Shown piece after piece: positions 11,279 through 18,812 of a stretch of DNA of 64,000 bases (positions within the stretch are counted from its first letter, which is position 1; each line of letters opens with the position of its first letter). The stretch lies in the NCBI RefSeq assembly GCF_002288825.1, contig NZ_NSLI01000001.1, positions 124,001 to 188,000 on the forward strand, read 5' to 3'. Below the pieces are notes generated by a model. The model was not told the DNA's origin, searched no databases, and saw nothing but the letters and a program-made list of their open reading frames with translations. Made by a program: the position numbers and the translations under genes. This DNA is from Sphingomonas lenta (GTDB lineage: Bacteria; Pseudomonadota; Alphaproteobacteria; Sphingomonadales; Sphingomonadaceae).

Positions 11279-11719
11279 TCAGCCGCGGCGCATCTCAGAC
11301 CTTCCCAAAACCCGATCCACCGAAAACCGCCCCGCGCCGATCGTCGCGAACAGCAGCCCGAACAGCACCAGCGCCGTCGCAGGAAACGCGCCGCGCACGC
11401 CCAGCTTCGCGTCCACCATCGCGACCGCCACCGCGAAGTTGAACGCGCACACCAGCCCCGCCCAGCGCGTGCCCAGCCCGATCACGAACGACAGCCCGAC
11501 CAGGAACTGCGCATAGACCGACAGCCGCGCCATGAGCGGCGGCGAGGCGAAACTGTGCGCGGCGAGGAAGCCCTCGAACTCCCTCATGCGCTCCGCGCTG
11601 ACGATGTTGTCCCACACGCCCCAGATCAGAAACGCGCCGACGACGAGCCGCGCCGCGAGCAGCGCCGCGTCGGCCCCGCGTGACAGCAGGGGCGGGGCGA
11701 TCAGGCGGGCGAGGTTCAG
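11279..11719 (-). CDS. DoxX family membrane protein (possible CTG start)
   Basis: About 146 residues with four hydrophobic helices (LLAARLVVGAFLIWGVW, LMARLSVYAQFLVGLSFVIGL, WAGLVCAFNFAVAVAM, FPATALVLFGLLFATIGAGRFSVD), the arrangement of DoxX/SURF4-type membrane proteins. The function of this branch is unknown. The start is a problem: no ATG, GTG or TTG lies before the first helix at a sensible place. The CTG at 11719 overlaps the DUF2842 stop as CTGA, and another CTG at 11725 has GGAGA upstream. An internal GTG would remove most of helix 1. The start given is therefore provisional. Last gene of a leftward coupled set. Confidence 0.75.
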   Translation of the reverse strand: MNLARLIAPPLLSRGADAALLAARLVVGAFLIWGVWDNIVSAERMREFEGFLAAHSFASPPLMARLSVYAQFLVGLSFVIGLGTRWAGLVCAFNFAVAVAMVDAKLGVRGAFPATALVLFGLLFATIGAGRFSVDRVLGRSEMRRG

Positions 11720-11922
11720 CGCCAGCGGCCGGTCTCCATCCAGAGCAGCAACGGCTTCAACGGCGCGATCCAGATGATGCCCGCCACCAGCCAGAACGGC
11801 GCCTGCGCGAACCAGGGCCAGCCGTTCACCACCGGCCACAGGCTCGTGACCACCACCGCCCAGACGACGATGATCCCGATGATCGCGAGCGCGCCCGCGG
11901 GTTTGCGCCAGGATGGCGTCAT
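11716..11922 (-). CDS. DUF2842 small membrane protein
   Basis: A 68-residue protein with two predicted transmembrane helices: ALAIIGIIVVWAVVVTSLW and the segment around FWLVAGIIWIAPLKPLLLW. This size and the terminal basic tail fit DUF2842, an alphaproteobacterial family of unknown function. ATG at 11922 overlaps the stop of the cyclo-ligase gene as ATGA, and its own stop overlaps the presumed DoxX start, so the three genes are likely translated in a coupled way. Confidence 0.8.
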   Translation of the reverse strand: MTPSWRKPAGALAIIGIIVVWAVVVTSLWPVVNGWPWFAQAPFWLVAGIIWIAPLKPLLLWMETGRWR

Positions 11923-12446
11923 GGCGTGATCCACTCCTTCTCCGTCGCGATCGCGTGGAGGGGAACGTCCCAAGCGTCGATCGGCAACACGTCCACCTCC
12001 TGCACCGACCATGCCACGCCCACGCGCCACGCGCCCGGATGCGCGGCGAACGCCCGGTCGTATAAGCCCGCGCCTTGGCCCAGACGCGCGCCCGTCCGGT
12101 CGAACGCAACCAGCGGCGTCAGGATGACGTCGGGCGCGACCTCCGGCGCGTCGGCCGGCGGCTGCTCGATCCCGTACGGCCCGGCAGCGAGCGCGCCGTC
12201 CCAGCGCCGGAAGCGCATGGGCGCGCTACGGTCGGTCAGGAAGGGTAGGGCGAGCGCGCAGCCCGCCTGCCTCGCGGCGCGCTCCAGCGGCGCAGGGTCG
12301 GCCTCGCCAGGCATCGGCCGGTAGCTCGCGACCACCGATCCGGCACGCAGCCGCTTGATGAACTCGGGCGCGACCCGGATCGGCTCGACCGACGCGAACG
12401 CCAGCCGCGCCTCACGCATCCGCGCACGGAGCGAGCGCTTATTCAC
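11919..12446 (-). CDS. 5-formyltetrahydrofolate cyclo-ligase
   Basis: A 175-residue enzyme converting 5-formyl-THF plus ATP to 5,10-methenyl-THF. Seen: basic N-terminus KRSLRARMREARLAF, VVASYRPMPGEADPAPL, and the signature FDRTGARLGQGAGLYDR, which corresponds to the ATP/Mg site R-GxGxGxYD. Start chosen at the GTG at 12446 because the conserved family N-terminus begins there; the frame stays open to 12581, but that stretch is hairpin-rich non-coding DNA. Position downstream of zapA and 6S RNA matches the conserved zapA-ssrS-ygfA arrangement. Confidence 0.9.
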   Translation of the reverse strand: MNKRSLRARMREARLAFASVEPIRVAPEFIKRLRAGSVVASYRPMPGEADPAPLERAARQAGCALALPFLTDRSAPMRFRRWDGALAAGPYGIEQPPADAPEVAPDVILTPLVAFDRTGARLGQGAGLYDRAFAAHPGAWRVGVAWSVQEVDVLPIDAWDVPLHAIATEKEWITP

Positions 12447-12449
12447 GCC

Positions 12450-12560
12450 GGTAAGCGGGGGGCGCCGCGGCGAAGCCGCTTCGTGACGTCGAACGGGCGC
12501 TAGCGCCCGCCGGCCGCGCTGGCGCGTCTTCGCCGCAGCTGAGCTGCGGCGATGCGCGCC
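12450..12560. other. GC-rich hairpin array between 6S RNA and the cyclo-ligase
   Basis: This stretch contains several strong palindromes: GGGCGCTAGCGCCC (12495-12508), a 10-bp perfect stem CGCCGCAGCT-g-AGCTGCGGCG (12531-12551) and a GCGGC-gaa-GCCGC hairpin (near 12468-12480). No gene is supported on either strand. On the leftward transcript it would form the 3' end of the 6S region and the 5' leader of the cyclo-ligase mRNA. A similar cluster of small hairpins follows tRNA-Asp at 11193-11280. Confidence 0.6.
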
Positions 12561-12564
12561 GTGC

Positions 12565-12725
12565 GGTGGCGGGACCGCCATGGCCGTTTGCCTTGATATC
12601 CACTGACGCCCAACACGTCAGGTGGGGACCGTGTACGTCGGACCAGGATCCGTGCAGGGACAGCCCCCATGGATGATGAATAGCCTCAGGGATTATGCGA
12701 GGCTCGCACCGGGCAGTACCCGCCG
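12565..12725 (-). ncRNA. ssrS: 6S RNA (candidate)
   Basis: Predicted from position and sequence: the gap between zapA and the cyclo-ligase is where alphaproteobacteria encode 6S RNA, the open-promoter mimic that binds sigma70 RNA polymerase. The leftward transcript contains TCCCTGAGGCTATTCATCA (around 12689-12671), which closely resembles the 5' side of the E. coli 6S central bubble. A TGGGG/CCCCA apical stem follows, and GGCGGG at the proposed start (12724-12719) can pair with CCCGCC at 12573-12568 to close the rod. Ends are estimates. Confidence 0.72.
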
Positions 12726-12731
12726 GGACCT

Positions 12732-12760
12732 TATCTAAGCGCTGGGGCCAGAACCCTCAA
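12732..12760 (-). promoter_or_regulatory. sigma70-like promoter for 6S RNA
   Basis: On the minus strand TTGAGG (12760-12755) and TAGATA (12737-12732) are separated by exactly 17 nt. This places the start near 12725, at the predicted 6S 5' end. The -35 overlaps the zapA stop codon, so the RNA has its own promoter inside the zapA tail. Confidence 0.6.
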
Positions 12761-13050
12761 GCCTTCTGCTCAAGGGTGCCCGCGAGCTGCTCCAACCGGT
12801 CGGCGATCACCTCCAGCTCCTCCTCGCTGACCAGATTGTCGGGCAGCGGCCGGTTGATCTCCTCGTCCAGCTCGTCCGCCAGCATCAGCGCCAGGAACAG
12901 GAAGGAGCGCTCCAAGGAGCCGCCCGCCTTGGACGCGGCGCCCCAGCGCTCGGCCATCATGCGGCCCAGATATTCGACGCGCGCCTCCTCGCCGTCGCGG
13001 CATCCCACGACGAACCCGCGCCCGCCGAGCTGCAGCGTGACCTGCGCCAT
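12757..13050 (-). CDS. zapA: cell division protein ZapA
   Basis: A 97-residue cytoplasmic Z-ring stabiliser. The N-terminal domain opens with MAQVTLQLGGRGFVVGC, typical of ZapA, with YLGRMMAERWG after it, and the C-terminal half (about 45-97) is a long helix with coiled-coil character ending LEQLAGTLEQKA. It partners FtsZ. The ATG at 13050 overlaps the last base of the upstream small gene's stop (TGATG), so the two are coupled. The 6S promoter starts within its 3' end. Confidence 0.9.
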   Translation of the reverse strand: MAQVTLQLGGRGFVVGCRDGEEARVEYLGRMMAERWGAASKAGGSLERSFLFLALMLADELDEEINRPLPDNLVSEEELEVIADRLEQLAGTLEQKA

Positions 13051-13226
13051 CAGCGCTCGCCCCGCGCGATCACGTCGTCCAACGCGGAGACCGCCTCCGC
13101 CATGCGCGCCTTGAGCGCGTCGTGGCGGCGGGCGAGCGCGTCGGCGGCGCGGGCGCGGGCGTCGATCGCGGCTTCGATGCGGGCGAGCGCCGCTTCGATC
13201 CTCTGGCTGGCGGGGCGGCTGGTCAT
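13050..13226 (-). CDS. small coiled-coil protein upstream of zapA
   Basis: A 58-residue, highly charged, alanine-rich protein that is helical throughout (RIEAALARIEAAID, HDALKARMAEAVSALDD), consistent with a short coiled coil. I do not recognise a named family; similar small genes are common directly upstream of zapA in sphingomonads, and a ZapB-like or division-related role would be a guess from position. ATG at 13226; the frame is open a little further upstream without a binding site. Translationally coupled to zapA. Confidence 0.72.
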   Translation of the reverse strand: MTSRPASQRIEAALARIEAAIDARARAADALARRHDALKARMAEAVSALDDVIARGER

Positions 13227-13416
13227 GGTCGACGAATTAGCAAAGCATGCCCGGTCCACAAGCGGGAAACTTGGGCGAGCGCCGGTGTTGACAGCCGGGC
13301 GCGCCGCCCCGCATGGGCGAGGCCGAGACTCGCCTCCGTGCTCGGCCAGGGGCGGCCTTCAACGACTCGGATAGGCGCTTTCGGCGCGATCACAACGATC
13401 TACAGGAGGAACTTGG

Positions 13417-14424
13417 ATGACGGTCAAGGTTGCGATCAACGGCTTCGGCCGCATCGGCCGCCTCGTCGCGCGCGCGATGCTCGAGCGGCAGGGGAGCGAC
13501 CTCGAGCTGGTCGCGATCAACGACCTCGCCGACGCCAAGTCCAACGCCTGGCTGTTCAGCCGCGACAGCGTCCACGGTAAATATCCGGGCGAGGTCGCGG
13601 CCGAGGGCGACGACCTCGTCATCGACGGCCGCCGCATCCGCGTCACCGCGCAGCGCGACCCCGCCGCGCTCCCGCACGGCGACATGGGCGTCGATCTCGT
13701 CATGGAGTGCACCGGCTTCTTCACCGACAAGGCGTCGGCGCAGAAGCACATCGACGCGGGCGCCAAGAAGGTGCTCGTCTCCGCACCAGCCAAGGGCGTC
13801 GACTTGACCGTCGTCTACGGCGTCAACCACGACAAGCTGACCGCCGATCACCACATCGTCTCCAACGCGTCGTGCACCACCAACTGCTTGGCGCCCGTCG
13901 CCAAGGTGTTGAACGACTCGATCGGCATCGAGCGCGGGCTGATGACGACGATCCACGCCTACACCAACGATCAGAAGATCCTCGACCAGATCCACCCGGA
14001 CCTGCGCCGCGCCCGCGCCGCCGCCATGTCGATGATCCCGACCACCACCGGCGCCGCGCGCGCGGTGGGCGAGGTGCTGCCCGAGCTCAAGGGCAAGCTC
14101 GACGGCTCGGCGGTGCGCGTGCCCGTGCCCGACGGCAGCCTCGTCGACCTGACCTTCCAGCCCGGCCGCGAGACGTCGAAGGACGAGGTCAACCAGCTGC
14201 TCCGCGCCGCCGCCGAGGGCCCTATGAAGGGCGTGCTCGCCTATTCGGACGAGCCGCTCGTCTCGATCGACATCGTCCACACGCCGGCGTCCTCGACCGT
14301 CGACAGCCTGGAGACGGCGGTGATCGACGGCAAGCTGGTGCGCGTCGTCAGCTGGTACGACAACGAATGGGGCTTCTCAAACCGCATGGTCGACACCGCG
14401 ACCGCGATGGCGAAGTTCCTGTAA
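13417..14424 (+). CDS. gap: glyceraldehyde-3-phosphate dehydrogenase (type I)
   Basis: A 335-residue NAD-dependent glycolytic enzyme oxidising glyceraldehyde-3-phosphate to 1,3-bisphosphoglycerate. The NAD-binding fold starts [13 protein letters not shown], the catalytic Cys153 lies in [12 protein letters not shown], and [20 protein letters not shown] and [13 protein letters not shown] are canonical. Strong AGGAGGA site before the ATG at 13417. It opens a rightward glycolysis block with pgk and aldolase, diverging from the zapA set. A TTGACA at 13288-13293 is present in the leader but lacks a matching -10. Confidence 0.97.
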   Translation: MTVKVAINGFGRIGRLVARAMLERQGSDLELVAINDLADAKSNAWLFSRDSVHGKYPGEVAAEGDDLVIDGRRIRVTAQRDPAALPHGDMGVDLVMECTGFFTDKASAQKHIDAGAKKVLVSAPAKGVDLTVVYGVNHDKLTADHHIVSNASCTTNCLAPVAKVLNDSIGIERGLMTTIHAYTNDQKILDQIHPDLRRARAAAMSMIPTTTGAARAVGEVLPELKGKLDGSAVRVPVPDGSLVDLTFQPGRETSKDEVNQLLRAAAEGPMKGVLAYSDEPLVSIDIVHTPASSTVDSLETAVIDGKLVRVVSWYDNEWGFSNRMVDTATAMAKFL

Positions 14425-14449
14425 CCACAAGGTGCTGGACACCCCAACT

Positions 14450-14530
14450 CCGTTCGTGTCGAGCTTAGTCGAGACACCGGGGCAGGCGTCACGCCTGGAT
14501 CCCGTTCTCGACCACGCTCGAACCGAACGG
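14450..14530. repeat. inverted repeat, CCGTTCGTGTCGAGC family
   Basis: Two 25-nt arms, CCGTTCGTGTCGAGCTTAGT... (14450-14474) and its imperfect complement (14506-14530), with four mismatches, around a 31-nt centre. It lies between gap and the MOSC gene and ends just before that gene's GTG. This sequence type differs from the other repeats in the window. Confidence 0.75.
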
Positions 14531-14536
14531 GGGAGG

Positions 14537-15007
14537 GTGGGGGCTAACGGCCAAGGCACGCTCGCCGGCATAGCCCGGCGCGCCTACCCGAAGGCACCGA
14601 TGGAGGTGCTGACCTCCGTCCTCGTCACGCCCGAGCGCGGCGTCGAGGGCGACTGCCGCGGGATCATCAAGCCGGGCGGCAAGGGCAAGCGCCAGGTCTC
14701 GCTCATGGAGCGCGCCGACTGGGACGCGGTCATGGCCGAGCTCGGCCGGCAAGTGCCTTGGTGGGAGCGCCGCGCCAACCTGCTCGTCGACGGCCTCGAC
14801 CTGCCGCAGACGCCGGGCCAGCTTATCCGCGTCGGCCCCGTGCTCCTGACGGTCACCGCCGAATGCGACCCCTGCATCCGTATGGAGGCGGTGGCAGCAG
14901 GGCTGGAGGCGGCGCTCACGCCCGACTGGCGCGGCGGCGCGCTCGCCCGCGTGCTGGAGGGCGGCACGATCACCGTCGGCGATCGCATCACGATTGAGGA
15001 ACCATGA
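14537..15007 (+). CDS. MOSC domain-containing protein
   Basis: A 156-residue single MOSC domain, the fold of molybdenum-cofactor sulfurase C-termini, thought to carry sulfur or bind Mo-cofactor-like ligands. Features: [40 protein letters not shown] and the conserved cysteine region [10 protein letters not shown] take the GTG at 14537 because the conserved domain begins there; the upstream open frame runs through the inverted repeat. Its stop overlaps the pgk ATG (ATGA). Confidence 0.85.
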   Translation: MGANGQGTLAGIARRAYPKAPMEVLTSVLVTPERGVEGDCRGIIKPGGKGKRQVSLMERADWDAVMAELGRQVPWWERRANLLVDGLDLPQTPGQLIRVGPVLLTVTAECDPCIRMEAVAAGLEAALTPDWRGGALARVLEGGTITVGDRITIEEP

Positions 15008-16194
15008 GCAAGCCATTCAAGACGCTGGACGATATGGGCGAGGTTGCGGGCAAGCGCGTGCTCGTCCGCGAGGACCTGAACGTGCCGATGCAGGACGGCG
15101 AGGTCACCGACGACACGCGGCTGCGCGCCACGATCCCGACCGTCACCGAACTCGCCGACCGCGGCGCGATCGTGCTGCTGTTAGCTCATCTCGGCCGGCC
15201 CAAGGGCGTGCCCGACCCCACCATGTCGCTCGCCCAGCTGACCCGGCCCTACACGCTGCTGATCGGCCGCCCCGTCCGCTTCATCGACTGGGACGGCGCG
15301 GAGGCGAACGTGGCGACGCTCCAGCCCGGCGACATTGGCATCCTGGAGAACACCCGCTTCTTCGCGGGCGAGGAGAAGAACGACCCGCAAGTCGTTGAAC
15401 GACTTGCCTCGCTCGGCGACCTCTACGTCAACGACGCCTTCTCCGCCGCCCACCGCGCCCACGCCTCGACCGAGGGTCTCGCGCGCCGGCTTCCCGCCTT
15501 CGCCGGCCGCCAGATGGAGGCCGAGCTCGACGCGCTCGACAAGGCGCTGGGCGGCCCCGAGCACCCCGTCGCCGCGGTCGTCGGGGGCGCCAAGGTCTCG
15601 ACCAAGCTCGACGTGCTCAAGCATCTGGTCAGCAAAGTCGACCACCTCATCATCGGCGGCGGCATGGCCAACACCTTCCTCGCCGCGCGCGGCGTGAACG
15701 TCGGCAAATCCCTGTGCGAACACGACCTTGCGGGCACCGCCGAAGAGATCATGGAAGCCGCCGACCGCGCCGGCTGCACCGTGCACCTGCCCTATGACGT
15801 GGTGGTCGCGACCGAGTTCAAGCCGAACCCGCCCACCCGCACCGTCAACGTCCACGAGGTCGCCGCGGACGAGATGATCCTCGACATCGGCCCCGCCGCC
15901 GTCGAAGCGCTGGGCGACGTTCTCAAGAACTGCCGTACCCTCGTCTGGAACGGCCCCTTGGGCGCGTTCGAGACGCCGCCCTTCGACACCGCCACCGTGT
16001 CGCTCGCCCGCACCGCGGCAGCGCTGACGCAAGACGGCGGCCTCGTCTCCGTCGCCGGCGGGGGCGACACGGTCGCCGCGCTCAACCAGGCGCAAGTCGC
16101 CGACCGCTTCACCTTCGTCAGCACAGCGGGCGGCGCGTTCCTGGAGTGGATGGAGGGCCGCGAGCTGCCGGGGGTCGCGGCTCTTTCACGTTGA
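15004..16194 (+). CDS. pgk: phosphoglycerate kinase
   Basis: A 396-residue glycolytic enzyme transferring phosphate from 1,3-bisphosphoglycerate to ADP. The N-terminal domain shows [13 protein letters not shown] and [10 protein letters not shown], and later [16 protein letters not shown]; the C-terminal nucleotide domain shows [29 protein letters not shown], and [11 protein letters not shown] followed by [16 protein letters not shown] at 15004, translationally coupled to the MOSC gene. Acts directly after gap and before the aldolase gene. Confidence 0.97.
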   Translation: MSKPFKTLDDMGEVAGKRVLVREDLNVPMQDGEVTDDTRLRATIPTVTELADRGAIVLLLAHLGRPKGVPDPTMSLAQLTRPYTLLIGRPVRFIDWDGAEANVATLQPGDIGILENTRFFAGEEKNDPQVVERLASLGDLYVNDAFSAAHRAHASTEGLARRLPAFAGRQMEAELDALDKALGGPEHPVAAVVGGAKVSTKLDVLKHLVSKVDHLIIGGGMANTFLAARGVNVGKSLCEHDLAGTAEEIMEAADRAGCTVHLPYDVVVATEFKPNPPTRTVNVHEVAADEMILDIGPAAVEALGDVLKNCRTLVWNGPLGAFETPPFDTATVSLARTAAALTQDGGLVSVAGGGDTVAALNQAQVADRFTFVSTAGGAFLEWMEGRELPGVAALSR

Positions 16195-16235
16195 CGACTT
16201 ACGGTGTCCGGGGTTATCTGTTGAACACGTTAAAC
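16191..16235 (+). promoter_or_regulatory. putative promoter and operator of the toxin-antitoxin pair
   Basis: TTGACG (16191-16196) is followed 18 nt later by a weak TATCTG, then by an imperfect palindrome GTTGAACACGTTAAAC (16220-16235, 12 of 16 bases symmetric) ten bases before the antitoxin ATG. A ribbon-helix-helix antitoxin would be expected to bind such a site and repress its own operon. The -35 overlaps the pgk stop codon. Confidence 0.4.
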
Positions 16236-16245
16236 AGAGACTCGT

Positions 16246-16506
16246 ATGATTGGCCTGCGGCTCGACCCGGACCTGGAGCAAAGAGTAAGGCGGATCGCGC
16301 GCGAGCATGGACGCTCGGCCAGCGATGTCGTGCGCGAGGCGATCCGACGATTCCTTGACCAAACGGGTGACGATTTGGAGCGCGAGCGCGAGTTGCGCCT
16401 CATCGCCGCTAGCGTTGATGACGGGGAGATGGACGAGCTCGAGGCGTTCGCCGCCGAACTCCAGGGCGATGAGGAAGCTGCGGCCGGTCGACACCGGGCG
16501 GCATGA
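16246..16506 (+). CDS. ribbon-helix-helix antitoxin
   Basis: An 86-residue protein with an N-terminal ribbon-helix-helix DNA-binding domain (MIGLRLDPDLEQRVRRIARE, then SASDVVREAIRRFL) and an acidic C-terminal tail (DGEMDELEAFAAELQGDEE) suited to wrapping a basic toxin. It is the first gene of a type II toxin-antitoxin pair; its TGA overlaps the toxin ATG. Presumably autoregulates through the palindrome just upstream. Confidence 0.88.
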   Translation: MIGLRLDPDLEQRVRRIAREHGRSASDVVREAIRRFLDQTGDDLERERELRLIAASVDDGEMDELEAFAAELQGDEEAAAGRHRAA

Positions 16507-16829
16507 AGCGAGGGGATGTGGTCATCGCGGCCGCTCGCGGGCAGTTTACGGGTAAGCCGCGGCCCTATGTCGTCGTTCAAGGCGACTGGACGCTTGAACT
16601 CGCCGCCACGGTTACGCTTTGCCCGATCACGACCGATCTCTTCGGTATTGGGCGCGTACGTGTGCCCGTTGCCGCTGCTCCTGGAACGGGACTTCAGGCG
16701 GACAGCGAGGTCGAGATCGACCGCATAACTACTCTGCGTCGATCGAACGTCGCTCAGGTCGTCGGCGCTCTGCCCGATACTGTCATGCGCCGGATCAATC
16801 GTTCGCTGAAGAATTGGCTGGATCTCTGA
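16503..16829 (+). CDS. MazF/PemK-type toxin (mRNA interferase)
   Basis: A 108-residue PemK/MazF-like endoribonuclease. The family opening is clear: MKRGDVVIAAARGQFTGKPRPYVVVQ, followed by TVTLCPITTD, and the later EVEIDRITTLRRSNVAQVVG matches the conserved strand with Thr/Ser and Lys/Arg positions. It would cut mRNA at a short motif unless bound by the preceding antitoxin. The pair is inserted between pgk and the aldolase gene, which is not part of the glycolytic function. No transposase is next to it. Confidence 0.9.
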   Translation: MKRGDVVIAAARGQFTGKPRPYVVVQGDWTLELAATVTLCPITTDLFGIGRVRVPVAAAPGTGLQADSEVEIDRITTLRRSNVAQVVGALPDTVMRRINRSLKNWLDL

Positions 16830-16844
16830 ATTGAGGAAGATTGT

Positions 16845-17762
16845 ATGACGATGACGCCGACCGTGAAGGCCATTCTCGCCAACTACGAATCCGATAATCC
16901 CGGCGTGAAGGCCAACCTGGCCCGCATCCTCATGCAGGGTCGTCTCGGCGGCACGGGCAAGCTCGTGATCCTCCCCGTCGACCAGGGTTTCGAGCACGGC
17001 CCCGCGCGCAGCTTCGCGGTGAACGCGCCCGCCTACGACCCGCACTATCACTTCCAGCTCGCGATCGACGCGGGCCTGTCCGCCTACGCCGCGCCGCTCG
17101 GCATGCTGGAGGCGGGGGCGGGCACCTTCGCCGGCCAGATCCCGACCATCCTGAAGGTCAACAGCTCGAACAGCTGGGCGACCGGCGTCAACCAGGCGGT
17201 CACCGGCGGCGTCGACGACGCGCTGCGGCTCGGCTGCTCGGCGATCGGCTTCACCATCTATCCGGGCGCGGACGACGTGTTCGACATGATGGAGGAGATC
17301 AAGGAGATGCGCGCCGAGGCCGCCTCGGTCGGCATCGCCACCGTGATCTGGTCCTATCCGCGCGGCGGCAAGCTCTCCAAGGAAGGCGAGCTCGCGCTCG
17401 ACGTCGGCGCCTACGCCGCGCACATGGCTGCGCTGCTCGGCGCGCACATCATCAAGGTCAAGCTGCCGACTTCGCACGTCGAGCAAAAGGACGCCGCCAA
17501 GTCCTACGAAGGCCAGGACTTCTCGTCCCAGGCGAGCCGCGTGAAGCACGTCGTCCAGAGCTGCTTCGCCGGCCGCCGCCTCGTCGTCTTTTCGGGCGGC
17601 GCGGCCAAGGGCTCGGACGCCGTCTACCAGGACGCGCGCGACATCCGCGACGGCGGCGGCAACGGCTCGATCATCGGCCGCAACACTTTCCAGCGCCCGC
17701 GCGACGAGGCGCTGGCGATGCTCGACAAGATCGTGGGCATCTACAAGGGCGAGGAGGCCTGA
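16845..17762 (+). CDS. fbaB: class I fructose-bisphosphate aldolase (DhnA family)
   Basis: A 305-residue DhnA/FbaB-type class I aldolase that cleaves fructose-1,6-bisphosphate through a Schiff base. Seen: KLVILPVDQGFEHGP at the N-terminus, TLKVNSSNSW-like ILKVNSSNSWATG, and HIIKVKLPTSHVE containing the likely Schiff-base lysine (204 or 206), then VVFSGGAAKG and SIIGRNTFQRP for phosphate binding. ATG at 16845 with GAGGAAG upstream. Completes the glycolytic set with gap and pgk. Confidence 0.93.
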   Translation: MTMTPTVKAILANYESDNPGVKANLARILMQGRLGGTGKLVILPVDQGFEHGPARSFAVNAPAYDPHYHFQLAIDAGLSAYAAPLGMLEAGAGTFAGQIPTILKVNSSNSWATGVNQAVTGGVDDALRLGCSAIGFTIYPGADDVFDMMEEIKEMRAEAASVGIATVIWSYPRGGKLSKEGELALDVGAYAAHMAALLGAHIIKVKLPTSHVEQKDAAKSYEGQDFSSQASRVKHVVQSCFAGRRLVVFSGGAAKGSDAVYQDARDIRDGGGNGSIIGRNTFQRPRDEALAMLDKIVGIYKGEEA

Positions 17763-18499
17763 ACCCCTTCGACCTGACCGGCCGCGTCGCCTTGGTGACG
17801 GGCGCGGGCCGGGGGTTGGGATATGAGATCGCGCGCGCGCTGGTCGGGGCCGGCGCGCGCGTCTTTCTGAACGGGCGCGACGCCGAACGGCTCGGCCAAG
17901 CCGCCGCACGGATCGGAGCGGGGGCGGAGCCGCTCGCCTTCGACGTGGGCAACACGGCCGCGGCCGCGGCTGCCGTGCGCGGGCTCGGGCGGCTCGACAT
18001 TCTCGTCAACAATGTCGGCCGCCGCGACCGTCGTCCTCTCGACGCGTTTACGCTCGGCGAAGTACGCGCGCTCCTCGACGCCAACCTCGTCGCCGCCTTC
18101 GCGCTCGCCCGCGAGGCCGCGCGGCCGATGGTCGCGGCGGGTTGGGGGCGCATCGTCAATGTCACCTCCATCGCCGGCCCGATCGCGCGGGGCGGCGACG
18201 TGCCCTACACCATGGCGAAGGGCGGGCTGGACGCCATGACCCGCGCGCTCGCCGCCGAGCTGGGGCCGAGCGGCGTGACGGTGAACGCCGTCGCCCCCGG
18301 CTATTTCGCGACGGAGGCGAACGCGGCGATGGCCGCCGACCCGGACGTGACCGGCTGGCTCGAGCGCCGCACCTCGCTCGGCCGCTGGGGCCGGCCCGAT
18401 GAGATCGCCGGCGCCGCCCTGTTTCTGGCGTCACCCGCCGCGTCCTACGTCACCGGTCAGACGATCGCCGTAGACGGCGGCTACCTCAGCCACTTCTGA
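17759..18499 (+). CDS. SDR family oxidoreductase (likely CTG start)
   Basis: A short-chain dehydrogenase/reductase of about 246 residues. The cofactor loop TGAGRGLG, NNVGRRDRRP, the catalytic Ser in VTSIAG, and Y-x3-K in PYTMAKGG are all visible, and the family C-terminus ITGQTIAVDGGYLSHF-like ending is intact. The usual N-terminus NPFDLTGRVALVTGAG is encoded, but the only possible start before it is CTG at 17759. That CTG overlaps the aldolase TGA (CTGA) and has GAGGAGG directly upstream. TTG at 17792 would cut away strand beta-1. Substrate unknown; similar to gluconate 5-dehydrogenase-like SDRs. Confidence 0.85.
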   Translation: MNPFDLTGRVALVTGAGRGLGYEIARALVGAGARVFLNGRDAERLGQAAARIGAGAEPLAFDVGNTAAAAAAVRGLGRLDILVNNVGRRDRRPLDAFTLGEVRALLDANLVAAFALAREAARPMVAAGWGRIVNVTSIAGPIARGGDVPYTMAKGGLDAMTRALAAELGPSGVTVNAVAPGYFATEANAAMAADPDVTGWLERRTSLGRWGRPDEIAGAALFLASPAASYVTGQTIAVDGGYLSHF

Positions 18500-18517
18500 A
18501 AAACGGAGCAGAACGTC

Positions 18518-18769
18518 ATGAACAGAGCCGCCTTCGTCCAGACCATGATCGCACTCGCCTCCGCATCGCTTGGCCTCGTCGCCGCGCTCGCGTGGAACGA
18601 GGCGATCAAGGCGACGCTCGCCATGCTCGGCCTGGGCGACAGTCTGGCCGGTCTCTACACTTATGCGATCATTGCCACAGTCGTCGCGGTGATCGTGCTG
18701 AGCTGGCTCGGCCGGCTCGCGTCACGCGTCGGCGGGGAGGCTGCGTTCACCCGCGAGGCGGAGGGTTGA
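18518..18769 (+). CDS. small membrane protein, DUF5654-like
   Basis: An 83-residue protein with two hydrophobic helices: FVQTMIALASASLGLVAALAWNEAI and YTYAIIATVVAVIVLSWLGRL. The conserved ALAWNEAI segment resembles DUF5654, a small membrane family without known function. ATG at 18518 preceded by AACGGAGCAG. It follows the SDR gene by 18 bp in the glycolysis-associated run. Confidence 0.75.
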   Translation: MNRAAFVQTMIALASASLGLVAALAWNEAIKATLAMLGLGDSLAGLYTYAIIATVVAVIVLSWLGRLASRVGGEAAFTREAEG

Positions 18770-18812
18770 ACCGCGCTTCGTGAATGGCGGACCCGGTGCT
18801 AGGGGGCCCGGC

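Noticed and set aside
13288..13320. Promoter for gap from TTGACA at 13288
   Set aside because: No acceptable -10 at 16-18 nt spacing; left unassigned.
16230..17909. 559-codon minus-strand frame opposite the toxin-antitoxin and aldolase genes
   Set aside because: Shadow frame; the plus-strand genes have clear families and ribosome binding sites.
18500..18812. TPP riboswitch upstream of thiE
   Set aside because: The leader of thiE is only about 43 bp after the DUF5654 gene and no THI-box sequence is visible.
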